Of a stretch of DNA of 64,000 bases, positions 28,141 through 37,452 are shown piece after piece (within the stretch, counting starts at the first letter, position 1; each line of letters starts with the position of its first letter). This stretch comes from Catalinimonas sp038039535 (lineage in GTDB: Bacteria; Bacteroidota; Bacteroidia; Cytophagales; Cyclobacteriaceae). Both the position numbers and the translations under genes were made by a program. Where the stretch lies: NCBI RefSeq assembly GCF_038039535.1, contig NZ_JBBPHP010000011.1, positions 114,023-178,022 of the forward strand, in the 5' to 3' direction. The notes beneath the pieces were generated by a model. The model made no database searches, was not told the DNA's origin, and saw only the letters and a list, made by a program, of their open reading frames with translations.

Positions 28141-30612
28141 ATGCGTGTAAATCATAAATACATAGCCAAGCTTCAAAAAAGTGCTTATTATTATTTAGCA
28201 GTGATTAGCTGCATATGCTTTCTTGCTTTAAGCGCTGCACCGGCTCAAAGTATAGCACAGGCTGACAATTATTTTGATGCTCAGCAGTATTACAAAGCCT
28301 CACAGCTTTATCAAAAATTAGTTTCAAAAGACAGTACCCACTATCAGGCAGCTTACCAACTCGCACATTGTTACCGCTATCTTTACAAATATCAACTGGC
28401 TGAAAAATACTATGGTACTGTAGTAAGAAATGCCAACAGAAATTTTGACCTCGCTACGTATTATTATGCTCAAATGCTGAAATATAATCAGCATTATGAA
28501 GAAGCTTTATTCTGGTACAATCAGTTTCTTGAAAATTTTCCTGAAAAGTCATCCAAATACGTCACTCAGGCAGAAAGAGAGAAAGAAGGCTGTATTCAGG
28601 CTTTGCTGGCTCAATCTAATGATAACCTTCAACTTACCCGTCTGCCTGGTGAAATTAATACTCCTGACTATCAGGAATTCGCCCCGGTAATTTATCAGCA
28701 GGATTCTGTCATCGCCTATAGCTCTACACAAATTGATACCCATGAAAAGATCAGTAATAGATCGGGTGAAGGTTTTTCCAATCAATATCTGGTAAAGAAA
28801 GATAGTCAGCAGTGGAGAGATATTTCGCGCGAAACAAATTTCAATCAACTCAACACCAAATGGTCAGATGCCAACGGTTCTTTTACTGCTGATGGCATGT
28901 ATTATTATTTTACACGATGCAGCCCTGCTTCAGATGGTTTTTGCCATATCTATGTATCAGTACAAAAAGATGGAAAATGGCAGTCAGCTGAACCATTGGA
29001 AGCAAAAATCAATGCCCCAAAAAGCAATACCAAACACCCATCAGTTTCCGCAGGTGGTGATACACTGTTTTTTGTCTCGGATAGGTCAGGAAGCCTGGGA
29101 GGAACAGATATTTGGATGTGTGAGCGTGTAGAGGGAAAGTGGACAACGGCAGTTAATCTTGGAAGAAATATCAACTCTGAAGATGATGAAATCTCTCCGT
29201 TTTATAGCAGCAAATATAATTTACTGATTTTTGCTTCGGATGGACGACAAGGCATAGGAGGGATGGATCAGTATATGACAGAATTTAGAAATGGTCCGGA
29301 GTCAACGACAGTTGCTTTATCTGCTCCCTTCAACTCCAGCAAAGATGATTGTTACATGGTACTGGGAGAAAATACTGCATACATGGCTTCCAATAGAGAA
29401 GGTAGTTTTGATATTTATCATATTAAGAAACCTAATGGACAATCCTTCACCAAACTATTACAGGGGATTTCTTCGCATCAGGTTGCCAGACAACAAAACA
29501 AAGGGGAGGTATTTGAAGATATTATCACTGACTACTCAGTTTTGATGTCTCAACAGGAAGAAAACCTGACAGTTATGCGCTCAAGCGGACAGGATTATTT
29601 ACGAAATGGATCTTCTCGCTTTGTACTAAGTGCAGATGTTAATGATATTTTGCTAGAGCAGTTACGGGATGAAAAGGCGTTGACCGAAGGGAGTACTTAT
29701 ACCCCTGTAAGCGAGAATAGTGCGGACACTTTATCTGAAAACAACCTTCTGGTCTCATTTTCTACATTCCAGATTAGTAGTGATGAGATGGTTGAGATCA
29801 GTGGTTCGGTATACTACAGAAATCAGGTAGATACTCCAGTAGCCAGGCTTAGCTTATATCTGCTGGACGAAGAGGGAAATATTACCAAGATTACCACTAC
29901 CAATGCTCAGGGAGAATTCAGGTTTGTTAATTTGGAGGCTTCAGCCTCGTACCAGATTCGTTATTCTGAAACTGCTGAAGGTGAGCAGCAAAGTTATAAA
30001 ATGGAAAACTTACGAGTTTTTGGGTATGGCAATGACTTTGTGACACTTCATTTTGAAAACATATATTTTGACTTCAATCAATCGTATCTCAGAAGTGAAG
30101 CTAAAGTAGCGCTTGATCAGTTGGCTGAATATCATAGTCAGTATCCTGAATCGGTTATTGAAATCAATGCTTTTACAGATAGCACAGGTAATGATGTTTA
30201 TAATCTGCAATTGAGTCGAGAGCGAGGTCAATCCGCATTTAACTATCTGTTGGAACAGGGTGTGGATCGCTCAGCTTTGGTATTCAATGCCAAAGGAGTA
30301 TCTACTGCAATTGAATCCTCCAACTCATTCATCAGCCAGCAACTCAATCGTAGGGTAGAATTTTATGTGATGGGGAAAAACCTTGAGTTTGAACAGGAAG
30401 TTGTAACCCGGATGCTAAGACCTAAAATTACCCTTTATACCCTGGCCAATGAAACAGGCATGAGCCTGGAAGATATCAAGCAGCTGAATGGACTTAGTGG
30501 TAATGAACTGCAAGCTTATAAACCTATAAGGTTATATCGTTGGGCATATGAACAAGCACAAGGGTTGTTTTATCAAATGCAGCTTCGTTCTGAAGATACA
30601 GATTATCAGTGA
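28141..30612 (+). CDS. PorE-like TPR-PD40-OmpA protein with C-terminal LysM-like repeat
   Basis: An 823-residue exported protein. Domains in order: signal peptide to about 37; TPR repeats about 40-150 (AQQYYKASQLYQKLV); a six-bladed WD40-like/PD40 propeller about 165-440 (SVSAGGDTLFFVSDRSG, LLIFASDGRQGIGGMDQY); a carboxypeptidase-regulatory-like beta domain about 540-620; an OmpA C-terminal domain about 640-755 (IYFDFNQSYLR, INAFTDSTG, NRRVEFYV) that binds peptidoglycan; and a LysM-like end about 762-800 (LYTLANETGMSLEDIKQLNGL). This is the PorE architecture associated with the T9SS. It anchors a surface assembly to the cell wall next to its PorP/SprF partner. Confidence 0.88.
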   Translation: MRVNHKYIAKLQKSAYYYLAVISCICFLALSAAPAQSIAQADNYFDAQQYYKASQLYQKLVSKDSTHYQAAYQLAHCYRYLYKYQLAEKYYGTVVRNANRNFDLATYYYAQMLKYNQHYEEALFWYNQFLENFPEKSSKYVTQAEREKEGCIQALLAQSNDNLQLTRLPGEINTPDYQEFAPVIYQQDSVIAYSSTQIDTHEKISNRSGEGFSNQYLVKKDSQQWRDISRETNFNQLNTKWSDANGSFTADGMYYYFTRCSPASDGFCHIYVSVQKDGKWQSAEPLEAKINAPKSNTKHPSVSAGGDTLFFVSDRSGSLGGTDIWMCERVEGKWTTAVNLGRNINSEDDEISPFYSSKYNLLIFASDGRQGIGGMDQYMTEFRNGPESTTVALSAPFNSSKDDCYMVLGENTAYMASNREGSFDIYHIKKPNGQSFTKLLQGISSHQVARQQNKGEVFEDIITDYSVLMSQQEENLTVMRSSGQDYLRNGSSRFVLSADVNDILLEQLRDEKALTEGSTYTPVSENSADTLSENNLLVSFSTFQISSDEMVEISGSVYYRNQVDTPVARLSLYLLDEEGNITKITTTNAQGEFRFVNLEASASYQIRYSETAEGEQQSYKMENLRVFGYGNDFVTLHFENIYFDFNQSYLRSEAKVALDQLAEYHSQYPESVIEINAFTDSTGNDVYNLQLSRERGQSAFNYLLEQGVDRSALVFNAKGVSTAIESSNSFISQQLNRRVEFYVMGKNLEFEQEVVTRMLRPKITLYTLANETGMSLEDIKQLNGLSGNELQAYKPIRLYRWAYEQAQGLFYQMQLRSEDTDYQ

Positions 30613-30662
30613 AGTGTATAAAAATAATGCTAAATTGTGAAAAAGATGTAATTGGTCTGAAT

Positions 30663-32660
30663 ATGAAGTTTAACGTAAGATACTGTTTGGCGTTTGTGGG
30701 AATCATTTGTTTTGTGGGAGTTCATCAGGCTTGGGCACAAAATAATGTAGGTATTGGCACCAGAGAACCTAATAGTAATGCTGCACTACACATTGTGGCT
30801 TCTGAGGGAGATCAGGGTTTACTTATTCCTACTCTTACTACAACTCAGCGGGAATCCTCTAATTTAGTATCACGCTTGAGCAGTACTGAGAATGGACTTT
30901 TGGTTTTTGATCTTGATCTCAATACATTTTTCTACTGGATGGATGGTCAGTGGCAGCCTATCTTAAGTGGTAGTATTACGCAGGGTTTAATTGGTGGAGA
31001 AGGAATAGAGGTTTCTGCTGATGGTACAATTACGAATATCGGAGATACTGATTCTACCAATGATATCACAACTTCTACCTTAGCAGAAGGAGATATTGAA
31101 GGTACATTTTCTACCCTTAGCATTGCACCCAATGCTGTAACTACAGAAAAGCTTGCTGATGGCGCAGTCACTACAGCAAAGGTAGCCAATAATAGTCTGC
31201 TTCCTCAGGACTTGCAGTCTCCGGGTGCAGGTAAAGTACTGATTACCACAAGTGGTGGCACTGTTTTCTGGGAAAATCAATCCATTTTCGGAATCACGTT
31301 CTTACCCAGAGGTAGAATGTATATTGGAGACAGTGAAAATAAGCCTTCTCCCGTAGATGTGAGAGGGGAGGGCAATATATTGATTGGTAATGGAACCTCT
31401 GCCAATAGCCTGGCTATTAGTGGAGATATGAGCCTGAGTAGTACTGGTGACGCGCAAATTCAGGCAGATGCAGTTACTGCCAATGAGATAGCTAGCGGAG
31501 CAGTGGGTACGGATGAAATTGCCGATGGACAGGTAGGCTCATTGGATATGGCTGATCTGGCTGTTACAAGTGCTAAACTGGCAGATGATGCTGTTACATC
31601 CTTGAAGATTATTGATGGTACGATTGTAAACGCTGATGTAAATGACGGAGCGGCTATTACGGGCACCAAAATTACTCCGAATTTTGGAGCACAAGATATA
31701 AATACCAGCGGTAATCTTAGTGTGCAGGGTATTACTACGAGCGGAAATATTGCTGTCACTGGAAAAGCTACATCGGCAGCTACTCTGGGTACGGATGACC
31801 CGAACACGCTTACTACCAAAGGTTATGTAGATGCTCTGAATACCGAGGATTTGACGGAGGGAAATGGTATTACTACATTCTCTTACGATGGTTCAGTAGC
31901 AGCTACTGTAGGAGTAAATGCCGGAGCAGGCCTTGGTTTTGATAGTGGAGGCGCTTTAGAAATAAGTGATTTAGCAATCAGTACCACTAAGTTAGCTGAT
32001 GGTGCAGTTTCATCTTCAAAAATTGCGGATGAGACAATCATTAATAACGATATTTCAACAATTGCAGGAATAGACGGAACAAAGATCAGCCCTAATTTTG
32101 GAACTCAGGATGTGAGTACTACCGGTAATATTAGTGCTCAAAATATTACTGCAGGTGGTAAAGCTACCTCTGCTGCTACTTTGGGTACTGATGATGGAAA
32201 TACACTTACTACTAAAGACTATGTTGATACTGAAATTGCGAATGCAGTAAGTAGTGACCGTCGCCTCAAGAAAGATATTCAGCCTCTTAATAATACACTT
32301 CAAGGTGTACTTAAACTAAAGCCCTCACAATACAATTGGAAGGATCCTCACAAAGGAGGCATAAGTTATGGACTGATTGCTCAGGAATTGGTTGAAGTTT
32401 ATCCAGACCTGGTTAGAGAACGTAGTGATGGGTATCTGGGTATTGATTATTATGAGCTCATCCCTCTGCTGATCAAAGCGATACAGGAGCAACAGTTACA
32501 GATACAGCAACTTCAATCAGAAAAATCAGTTGTCTCAAACAAAACTGAGGTAAAAGCTGAACTACAAGAGCTGCGAGATGAAAACCAACAACTAAAGCAG
32601 GAAATAGAAGAGATTAAAAAAGCACTGGGTCTAAAAGCAGAAGCCTCTCCTGAAGAATAA
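30663..32660 (+). CDS. Fibre protein with S74 self-cleaving chaperone domain
   Basis: A 665-residue exported protein. ATG 30663 opens a good signal peptide (MKFNVRYCLAFVGIICFVGV … AWAQ); the GTG at 30609 overlaps the preceding gene. The N-terminal part has NVGIGTREPNSNAALHI, typical of cytophagal fibre proteins. The middle is a chain of short turns (TKLADGAV, SSKIADE, GTKI) and an internal duplication around residues 333-390 and 470-520. The S74 intramolecular chaperone begins near 530 with SSDRRLKKDI, the usual self-cleavage Ser-Asp site, followed by YGLIAQELVEVYPDLV and a coiled coil at 605-655. Probably a trimeric surface fibre, not phage. Confidence 0.85.
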   Translation: MKFNVRYCLAFVGIICFVGVHQAWAQNNVGIGTREPNSNAALHIVASEGDQGLLIPTLTTTQRESSNLVSRLSSTENGLLVFDLDLNTFFYWMDGQWQPILSGSITQGLIGGEGIEVSADGTITNIGDTDSTNDITTSTLAEGDIEGTFSTLSIAPNAVTTEKLADGAVTTAKVANNSLLPQDLQSPGAGKVLITTSGGTVFWENQSIFGITFLPRGRMYIGDSENKPSPVDVRGEGNILIGNGTSANSLAISGDMSLSSTGDAQIQADAVTANEIASGAVGTDEIADGQVGSLDMADLAVTSAKLADDAVTSLKIIDGTIVNADVNDGAAITGTKITPNFGAQDINTSGNLSVQGITTSGNIAVTGKATSAATLGTDDPNTLTTKGYVDALNTEDLTEGNGITTFSYDGSVAATVGVNAGAGLGFDSGGALEISDLAISTTKLADGAVSSSKIADETIINNDISTIAGIDGTKISPNFGTQDVSTTGNISAQNITAGGKATSAATLGTDDGNTLTTKDYVDTEIANAVSSDRRLKKDIQPLNNTLQGVLKLKPSQYNWKDPHKGGISYGLIAQELVEVYPDLVRERSDGYLGIDYYELIPLLIKAIQEQQLQIQQLQSEKSVVSNKTEVKAELQELRDENQQLKQEIEEIKKALGLKAEASPEE

Positions 32661-32661
32661 G

Positions 32662-33279
32662 TTACCACGCATAGCTCACTCCTGCACTGATAAAGTAGGG
32701 TGAGCCTACAGCTAATTCTCCTCCAACTCGTAAAAAGTTATTGATTGGAATCTCTCCACCCAAAAGTATAACTTGAGGAGCAAAGGCAGCTCCCAGGGCA
32801 ATGTTGATATACTGATCAATATCAAAGTTTGGGTCTCCGGTATGGGTGTCGGCTCTCCAGTTGGATATGCCCAGTCTTACTCCTGAGTACAAGCGGAAGG
32901 TACTGCTGGGATTATACCAAAATAATGCTCTTGCTGAAAAATTTAGCCTGGTAAGCTCGGCACTTATATTTTCGGTGATTGTTTCCCCTCCCGACTCGTA
33001 CTCATAGCCATCATAGTAAGCACTGATCTGTTGATAAGCCAGGCCAACCCCTAAACTCACCCTGTCATAGAAAAAATGATTGTATTCCAGGTGTAATGCA
33101 GGACTGGAACTAAAACGAATATCATCTACTACATTAAAAGTATTGGCAATATTAGCCGACAATCCGATCCAACTCAATCCTCCTTGTAACTGCACATGAT
33201 GCTTTTGCTGATTCTGCGCTTTAGCGCTCCCTACCAAAAAGATAAAAAAAATGGTTATAGCGATATGAATGTTTCTCAT
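32662..33279 (-). CDS. Small outer-membrane beta-barrel protein
   Basis: A 205-residue exported protein: signal peptide ending SAKAQ, then about eight amphipathic strands (GGLSWIGLSANIANTFNV, RVSLGVGLAYQQIS, SFSARALFWYN-like) ending with FISAGVSYAW, a typical barrel C-terminus. Its stop lies one base from the stop of the S74 fibre gene, so the two converge and no room is left for a separate terminator. No family name recognised. Confidence 0.72.
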   Translation of the reverse strand: MRNIHIAITIFFIFLVGSAKAQNQQKHHVQLQGGLSWIGLSANIANTFNVVDDIRFSSSPALHLEYNHFFYDRVSLGVGLAYQQISAYYDGYEYESGGETITENISAELTRLNFSARALFWYNPSSTFRLYSGVRLGISNWRADTHTGDPNFDIDQYINIALGAAFAPQVILLGGEIPINNFLRVGGELAVGSPYFISAGVSYAW

Positions 33280-33317
33280 ACAGCTATAACCATCAAAATT
33301 TGGGAAAGATTATATCT

Positions 33318-34610
33318 TTAGCTTAATTCTTCAGAAACATTTTGTACTTCCTGCCAGACTCTGAACACATTTTTATAGCAAATCTTGGCAATATCCTCTT
33401 CAGAATAACCTCTTAATAGTAGCTCTGCAATCAAATTTGGATACTCAGAAGCATCCTTAAGCCCCGTAGGAAGTGTATCACCCACACCGTCAAAGTCTGA
33501 TCCAAAGCCGACATGGTCTACTCCTACTAATTTGACTACATGGTCTATATGGTCTGCTACTTTCTTTACGGTAGAGTAGGCGGGGTTCTCTTTCATATAT
33601 GTTTCAATATAGGCTTGCGCGGCAGAATCTTCATAAGTGAGATTGTTTTCTTCTAGCCATTCGCGTATATGTCCTCTCACTACTTCTGATTTTTCACGAG
33701 ATTCATCATCTACAAAAGTAGAGCCGAAGTTGATCTGAATTACCCCACCGTTTTCAGCCAATGCTTTGATCATCTCATCATTCATGTTACGCTCAAAGCC
33801 GGGAACAAACTCCCGACAAGAGGAATGAGAGGCAATAACCGGAGCCTTGGTGATCTTCATGACATCGTAAAATGTGCTATCAGAAATGTGAGAAACATCT
33901 ACCATGATCCCTACTTTGTTCATTTCCTGTACTACTTCTTCTCCAAATGGACTCAATCCATTCCATACCCTTACAGAATCATAAGAAGAGTCACAAATCT
34001 GGTTGACTTTGCTATGGGTAAGCGTAATATAGCGGATGCCGCGGTCGTAGAAATATTTTACATTAGCCAGGTCATCCCCTATAGGAGCACCATTTTCCAT
34101 GCCCATAGGTAAAGCAATAAGTCCTTTTTCAAAATGAGCTTCAACATCCTGCGGACTGGTAGCAATAGCAAATTTGTCAGGATATTTTTTTGTGATTCCT
34201 TCTACCAAAGTGATGAGCGAATCAGCTACTTCTTTAGCACGGTTCTTTTCTCCTTCCAGCAGATTACCATATTCGTGGTCAAAAGCAGCCTGATAGGAGG
34301 CTGGAATATAAATGGACATAAAAGGAGCATCAAGCCCGCCTTCTTTGGCTTTTACGTAATCAAAATCACCATCAGTCTCAACGGAAGGATCAACAAACTC
34401 GCGTTCCAGCCTGAAATTTGCGATTCGCATGCGATAGGGGAGATCAATATGTCCATCAATGATGATATACTCTTTGGCAAGTGCTAAAGCTTTTTCCTCT
34501 ACATTTTCTTCAGTAACCTCAGCTTCACCTTGCTGCGCTTCGGTATTACAAGCAGAAAGGAAGGCTAAGCATAGAGCGGAGAGTATTAAGGTTAGGTAAT
34601 AATTTTTCAT
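33318..34610 (-). CDS. Membrane dipeptidase (peptidase M19) lipoprotein
   Basis: A 430-residue zinc dipeptidase. Lipobox in LSACNTEA. Metal-binding HxD in IDGHIDLPYR near residue 55, the bridging Glu in GMENGAPIGDD near 170, His in TLTHSKVNQ near 200, VDVSHISDSTF near 240 and ASHSSCREF near 260, and DHVGFGSDFDGV near 370. Such enzymes hydrolyse dipeptides, including D-amino-acid or L,D-dipeptides from peptidoglycan. Located outside the cytoplasm. Monocistronic by spacing. Confidence 0.92.
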   Translation of the reverse strand: MKNYYLTLILSALCLAFLSACNTEAQQGEAEVTEENVEEKALALAKEYIIIDGHIDLPYRMRIANFRLEREFVDPSVETDGDFDYVKAKEGGLDAPFMSIYIPASYQAAFDHEYGNLLEGEKNRAKEVADSLITLVEGITKKYPDKFAIATSPQDVEAHFEKGLIALPMGMENGAPIGDDLANVKYFYDRGIRYITLTHSKVNQICDSSYDSVRVWNGLSPFGEEVVQEMNKVGIMVDVSHISDSTFYDVMKITKAPVIASHSSCREFVPGFERNMNDEMIKALAENGGVIQINFGSTFVDDESREKSEVVRGHIREWLEENNLTYEDSAAQAYIETYMKENPAYSTVKKVADHIDHVVKLVGVDHVGFGSDFDGVGDTLPTGLKDASEYPNLIAELLLRGYSEEDIAKICYKNVFRVWQEVQNVSEELS

Positions 34611-34694
34611 GTGTAGTTATTTACAGATAGATTATTCTCAATTCTATTGAAAAAACCTAAATATATAAAGGTAATTGATAACAAATTAAGAATA

Positions 34695-35207
34695 TTATTT
34701 TTTATACCATTGTGAATACTTAATGTAGTTCTGCGCTATTCTTTCCATCATAGCCTTGTTTTCCGGACCGACGGTTTTTACTTTTTTAGCAGGAACCCCT
34801 GCATAAATACTGTTAGCTTCTACGATAGTATTTTCAAGTACTACTGCGCCAGCAGCGATCATAGCTCCACTTTCTACTACCGCATGGTCCATCACAATAG
34901 CACCCATTCCTACCATCACTTTGTCTTCCAGTGTACAGCCATGCACAATTGCTCGGTGCCCAATCGTTACATGATTGCCGATATGGGTAGCGGCCCTCTC
35001 ATAGGTGCAGTGAATAACTGCTCCATCCTGAATATTGGAATGGTGACCAACGGTGATCTCATTGACATCAGCTCTTACTATTGCATTAAACCATACGCTA
35101 CAGTGATCACCCATACTGAGTTCTCCGACCAGCGTAGCATTTTCAGCAATGAAGCATTCTTCTCCCCATTTTGGGGTAAATCCTCTTACAGAAATTATAT
35201 GTGCCAT
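34695..35207 (-). CDS. Gamma-class carbonic anhydrase-like hexapeptide protein
   Basis: A 170-residue left-handed beta-helix protein. ATG 35207 is used; a TTG two codons earlier is less likely. Hexapeptide repeats run from about 15 to 140 (VGELSMGDHCSVWFNAIVR). The three metal His ligands are visible in GAVIHCT, GHRAIVHGC and the GNHVTIGH stretch. The family (YrdA/PaaY/CaiE-like) includes real carbonic anhydrases and thioesterases, so activity is unproven. It is 72 bases upstream of where the 639-residue lipoprotein gene ends and separated from it by a terminator. Confidence 0.88.
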   Translation of the reverse strand: MAHIISVRGFTPKWGEECFIAENATLVGELSMGDHCSVWFNAIVRADVNEITVGHHSNIQDGAVIHCTYERAATHIGNHVTIGHRAIVHGCTLEDKVMVGMGAIVMDHAVVESGAMIAAGAVVLENTIVEANSIYAGVPAKKVKTVGPENKAMMERIAQNYIKYSQWYKK

Positions 35208-35223
35208 ATGCAAAAATAAAAAA

Positions 35224-35244
35224 ACCGCCCAATTATAGGGCGGT
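35224..35244 (-). terminator. Terminator of the LVIVD/DUF4114 gene
   Basis: Perfect 7-bp stem ACCGCCC (35224-35230) with GGGCGGT (35238-35244), 7-base loop, followed on the minus strand by a U run (plus-strand A run 35216-35224). It lies 35 bases past the stop of the upstream minus-strand gene. Confidence 0.82.
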
Positions 35245-35278
35245 CTTGATTTAAGTTTAGGTAGTTAATGTTTTTGTA

Positions 35279-37198
35279 TCAATGAATAGGTGTCAGCTTT
35301 GAGAAATCTACACTATTGGCATTGGTGGGCTCCAGGAAGAAGATGACATCGTCATAATCTTTGTCTCCACCAGGCAAGCGTATGTCTTCAAAGGTGAGTA
35401 TGCCTAAAGGATGATCCTCTGCTCTGAGCAGTAAGCTCGCCTGACGATACTCCTCCGGACGGTCAGTGTTTAAATATTTACTGGTGAAGTGTGTGTAAAC
35501 GCCTGAAGTTACATCAGATCCATCCCAACCCTTGGTGATAAGGAAGAATCCTATGGCCATTCCTGCTTTCAGATTTGTCAGACAAACTTTATCTCCTTTT
35601 CGCAGGCTTCCCCCACTTCCCTCAGCTGATGCATTGGCATATAGAATGGTCATGTTTTCAATGTCTTCTCTGCTGCTAGGTGGATTTTGAGGATCGTAAA
35701 TATAGTAGCCTAATGTATTTTTGAAGAGGGTAGCCTCACTATAGAAAGTGATTTTCAGATCAGTATCTTCTTTAATGTAAAGGTCGCTCACTACTCCATC
35801 AGCAAAGTAGTCAGGTTTTCTTTCTATTAGATTTTCTGTTTCAATAAAATTATTGGTGATCAGATTTTCCAGATTTTGATCTACTTCAGTAGCCTCTTCA
35901 CATAAGTTTTTGGGCGTGCCATCGTCTTCCCATTCATCTCCGGGGATGTAGTCTCCATCACCAGGGTTATAGTTTACAATTTCAATAATTTTTAGCCCGC
36001 CGGTTCCCGTGGCTACAAACATCACCTGCCCACGACTTTCTACATAATTGGCAGACGCCTGAAATCCTACGCTACCGATCAGACTGGTACTATTAGCGCT
36101 TTGCGCTGACAGATACATACCTGCGGCACCATTGGCACAAAAGATTTTCTCCTCATTGACAGATACACCATTAGTTACAATCATTTCTTCATCAATACCA
36201 TCCATTAAAGGTAAGCCCATTTCTGAAAGTATCTCACCCGTCTGAAAATCAAGAATTTTAAGACCTTGCTTACCTGCTGGCAAAAAGATTTTGTCATTCG
36301 TAATATTCAGAATGGATTTGGCTTCGGGAATGTCAGCTCCCCCTGCATTATATCCGTTCACATAGCTATTGTCAGCAGTACGGTAGATTTTCACTCTGGC
36401 AGGAGTACCCTGCATCACGGCATAGTATTCATCATTAAAAGCGATAGAGCGCGCATCATCCATTCCAGTAGAGGAAACCTCTTCTAGCGTTTCTTTGTCC
36501 AGCACGGTAATTCCTCCATGTGAACCGGAAGTCACATAAATATTACTGCCATATACTTTCACATCGGTAGCCACGAAGCTGGAAATATCTACCATTTGGC
36601 TTTCACTTCCTTCAGTAGAAGGATAGTCTATTACTTCCAGTATAGCATTTGAGTTTAAGTCAAAATCTTCGGTATTTTTTGTAGCACCCGCCAGATAAAT
36701 TTTGCTATCTGCGTAAAATACAGAACTGTAGTCGGTATCTTCCACAATCATTTGAAAGATAAGTGAAGGTGCCTGAATATTACTGATGTCGAATACTTCC
36801 ACCCCTCCTCTGTACTCTGGTCCTTCAGTATTATAAGATACAAATGCTTTATTGCCTTCAATAAATACGTGAGAAGCTCTCAGTGTATGACCATCAGACT
36901 CAGGAGACTCAACCTCAGCTCGCATGACTAGTACATAGTCTGAACTTCCAGAGGTTACATTTTTTAAACGTGCGTTATTTTTTGCCATATCTTCAGGAGC
37001 ATCGTACAAAGACAGCATTTCCTCATATTCAGGAATACGAACCCGGCTGTTTAGATCTGTTTTGTTACTGTTGAAACTAAATCTGTCATTACTCTCCTCT
37101 TTCTCAATGCTATCTTCATGGCAGGCATTAAACGCTAAAAGAAAAATTAGCATGAGTAGTGACAGTAATTTATTATTTATGGGCTTTGACCTTTTCAT
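35279..37198 (-). CDS. Surface lipoprotein with LVIVD-type propeller and DUF4114-like end
   Basis: A 639-residue lipoprotein. ATG 37198 begins a clear signal (MKRSKPINN …LLAFNACHED); the longer frame to 37240 lacks sense. Residues about 95-430 hold repeats of the form GGVEVFDISNIQAPSLIF, GITVLDKETLEEV, GLKILDFQTGEI, GLKIIEIVNY, the LVIVD propeller pattern. The C-terminal 170 residues (FYSEATLFKNTLGYYIY … GFFLITKGWDGS … DYDDVIFFLEP) match DUF4114, a Ca-binding-like domain common in secreted proteins. Probably exposed on the cell surface; ligand unknown. Confidence 0.8.
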   Translation of the reverse strand: MKRSKPINNKLLSLLMLIFLLAFNACHEDSIEKEESNDRFSFNSNKTDLNSRVRIPEYEEMLSLYDAPEDMAKNNARLKNVTSGSSDYVLVMRAEVESPESDGHTLRASHVFIEGNKAFVSYNTEGPEYRGGVEVFDISNIQAPSLIFQMIVEDTDYSSVFYADSKIYLAGATKNTEDFDLNSNAILEVIDYPSTEGSESQMVDISSFVATDVKVYGSNIYVTSGSHGGITVLDKETLEEVSSTGMDDARSIAFNDEYYAVMQGTPARVKIYRTADNSYVNGYNAGGADIPEAKSILNITNDKIFLPAGKQGLKILDFQTGEILSEMGLPLMDGIDEEMIVTNGVSVNEEKIFCANGAAGMYLSAQSANSTSLIGSVGFQASANYVESRGQVMFVATGTGGLKIIEIVNYNPGDGDYIPGDEWEDDGTPKNLCEEATEVDQNLENLITNNFIETENLIERKPDYFADGVVSDLYIKEDTDLKITFYSEATLFKNTLGYYIYDPQNPPSSREDIENMTILYANASAEGSGGSLRKGDKVCLTNLKAGMAIGFFLITKGWDGSDVTSGVYTHFTSKYLNTDRPEEYRQASLLLRAEDHPLGILTFEDIRLPGGDKDYDDVIFFLEPTNANSVDFSKLTPIH

Positions 37199-37452
37199 AT
37201 GATTGAATATTAATAATTCAACAATCATGTTTACATTCACAAATGTAATAATTTTTATAATAATTATAAAATATTAATAATAAATATAATTTTAATAATA
37301 AAAATTAAAGAACAGTATATAAGATGAGTCAGGTGAAATAAAAACTAGTAAACCCAAAAAATTGCTGCTAAAACCCTTATTTGCTAACTTTCCTGAGAAG
37401 TACAGTAGAAAAGTTTTATGGCGAATATTCGCTGGCACTATATATCTTACAA

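Noticed and set aside
30663..32660. Prophage, on account of the S74 tail-fibre domain
   Set aside because: No phage structural, replication or lysis genes around; neighbours are T9SS genes and the protein has a signal peptide.
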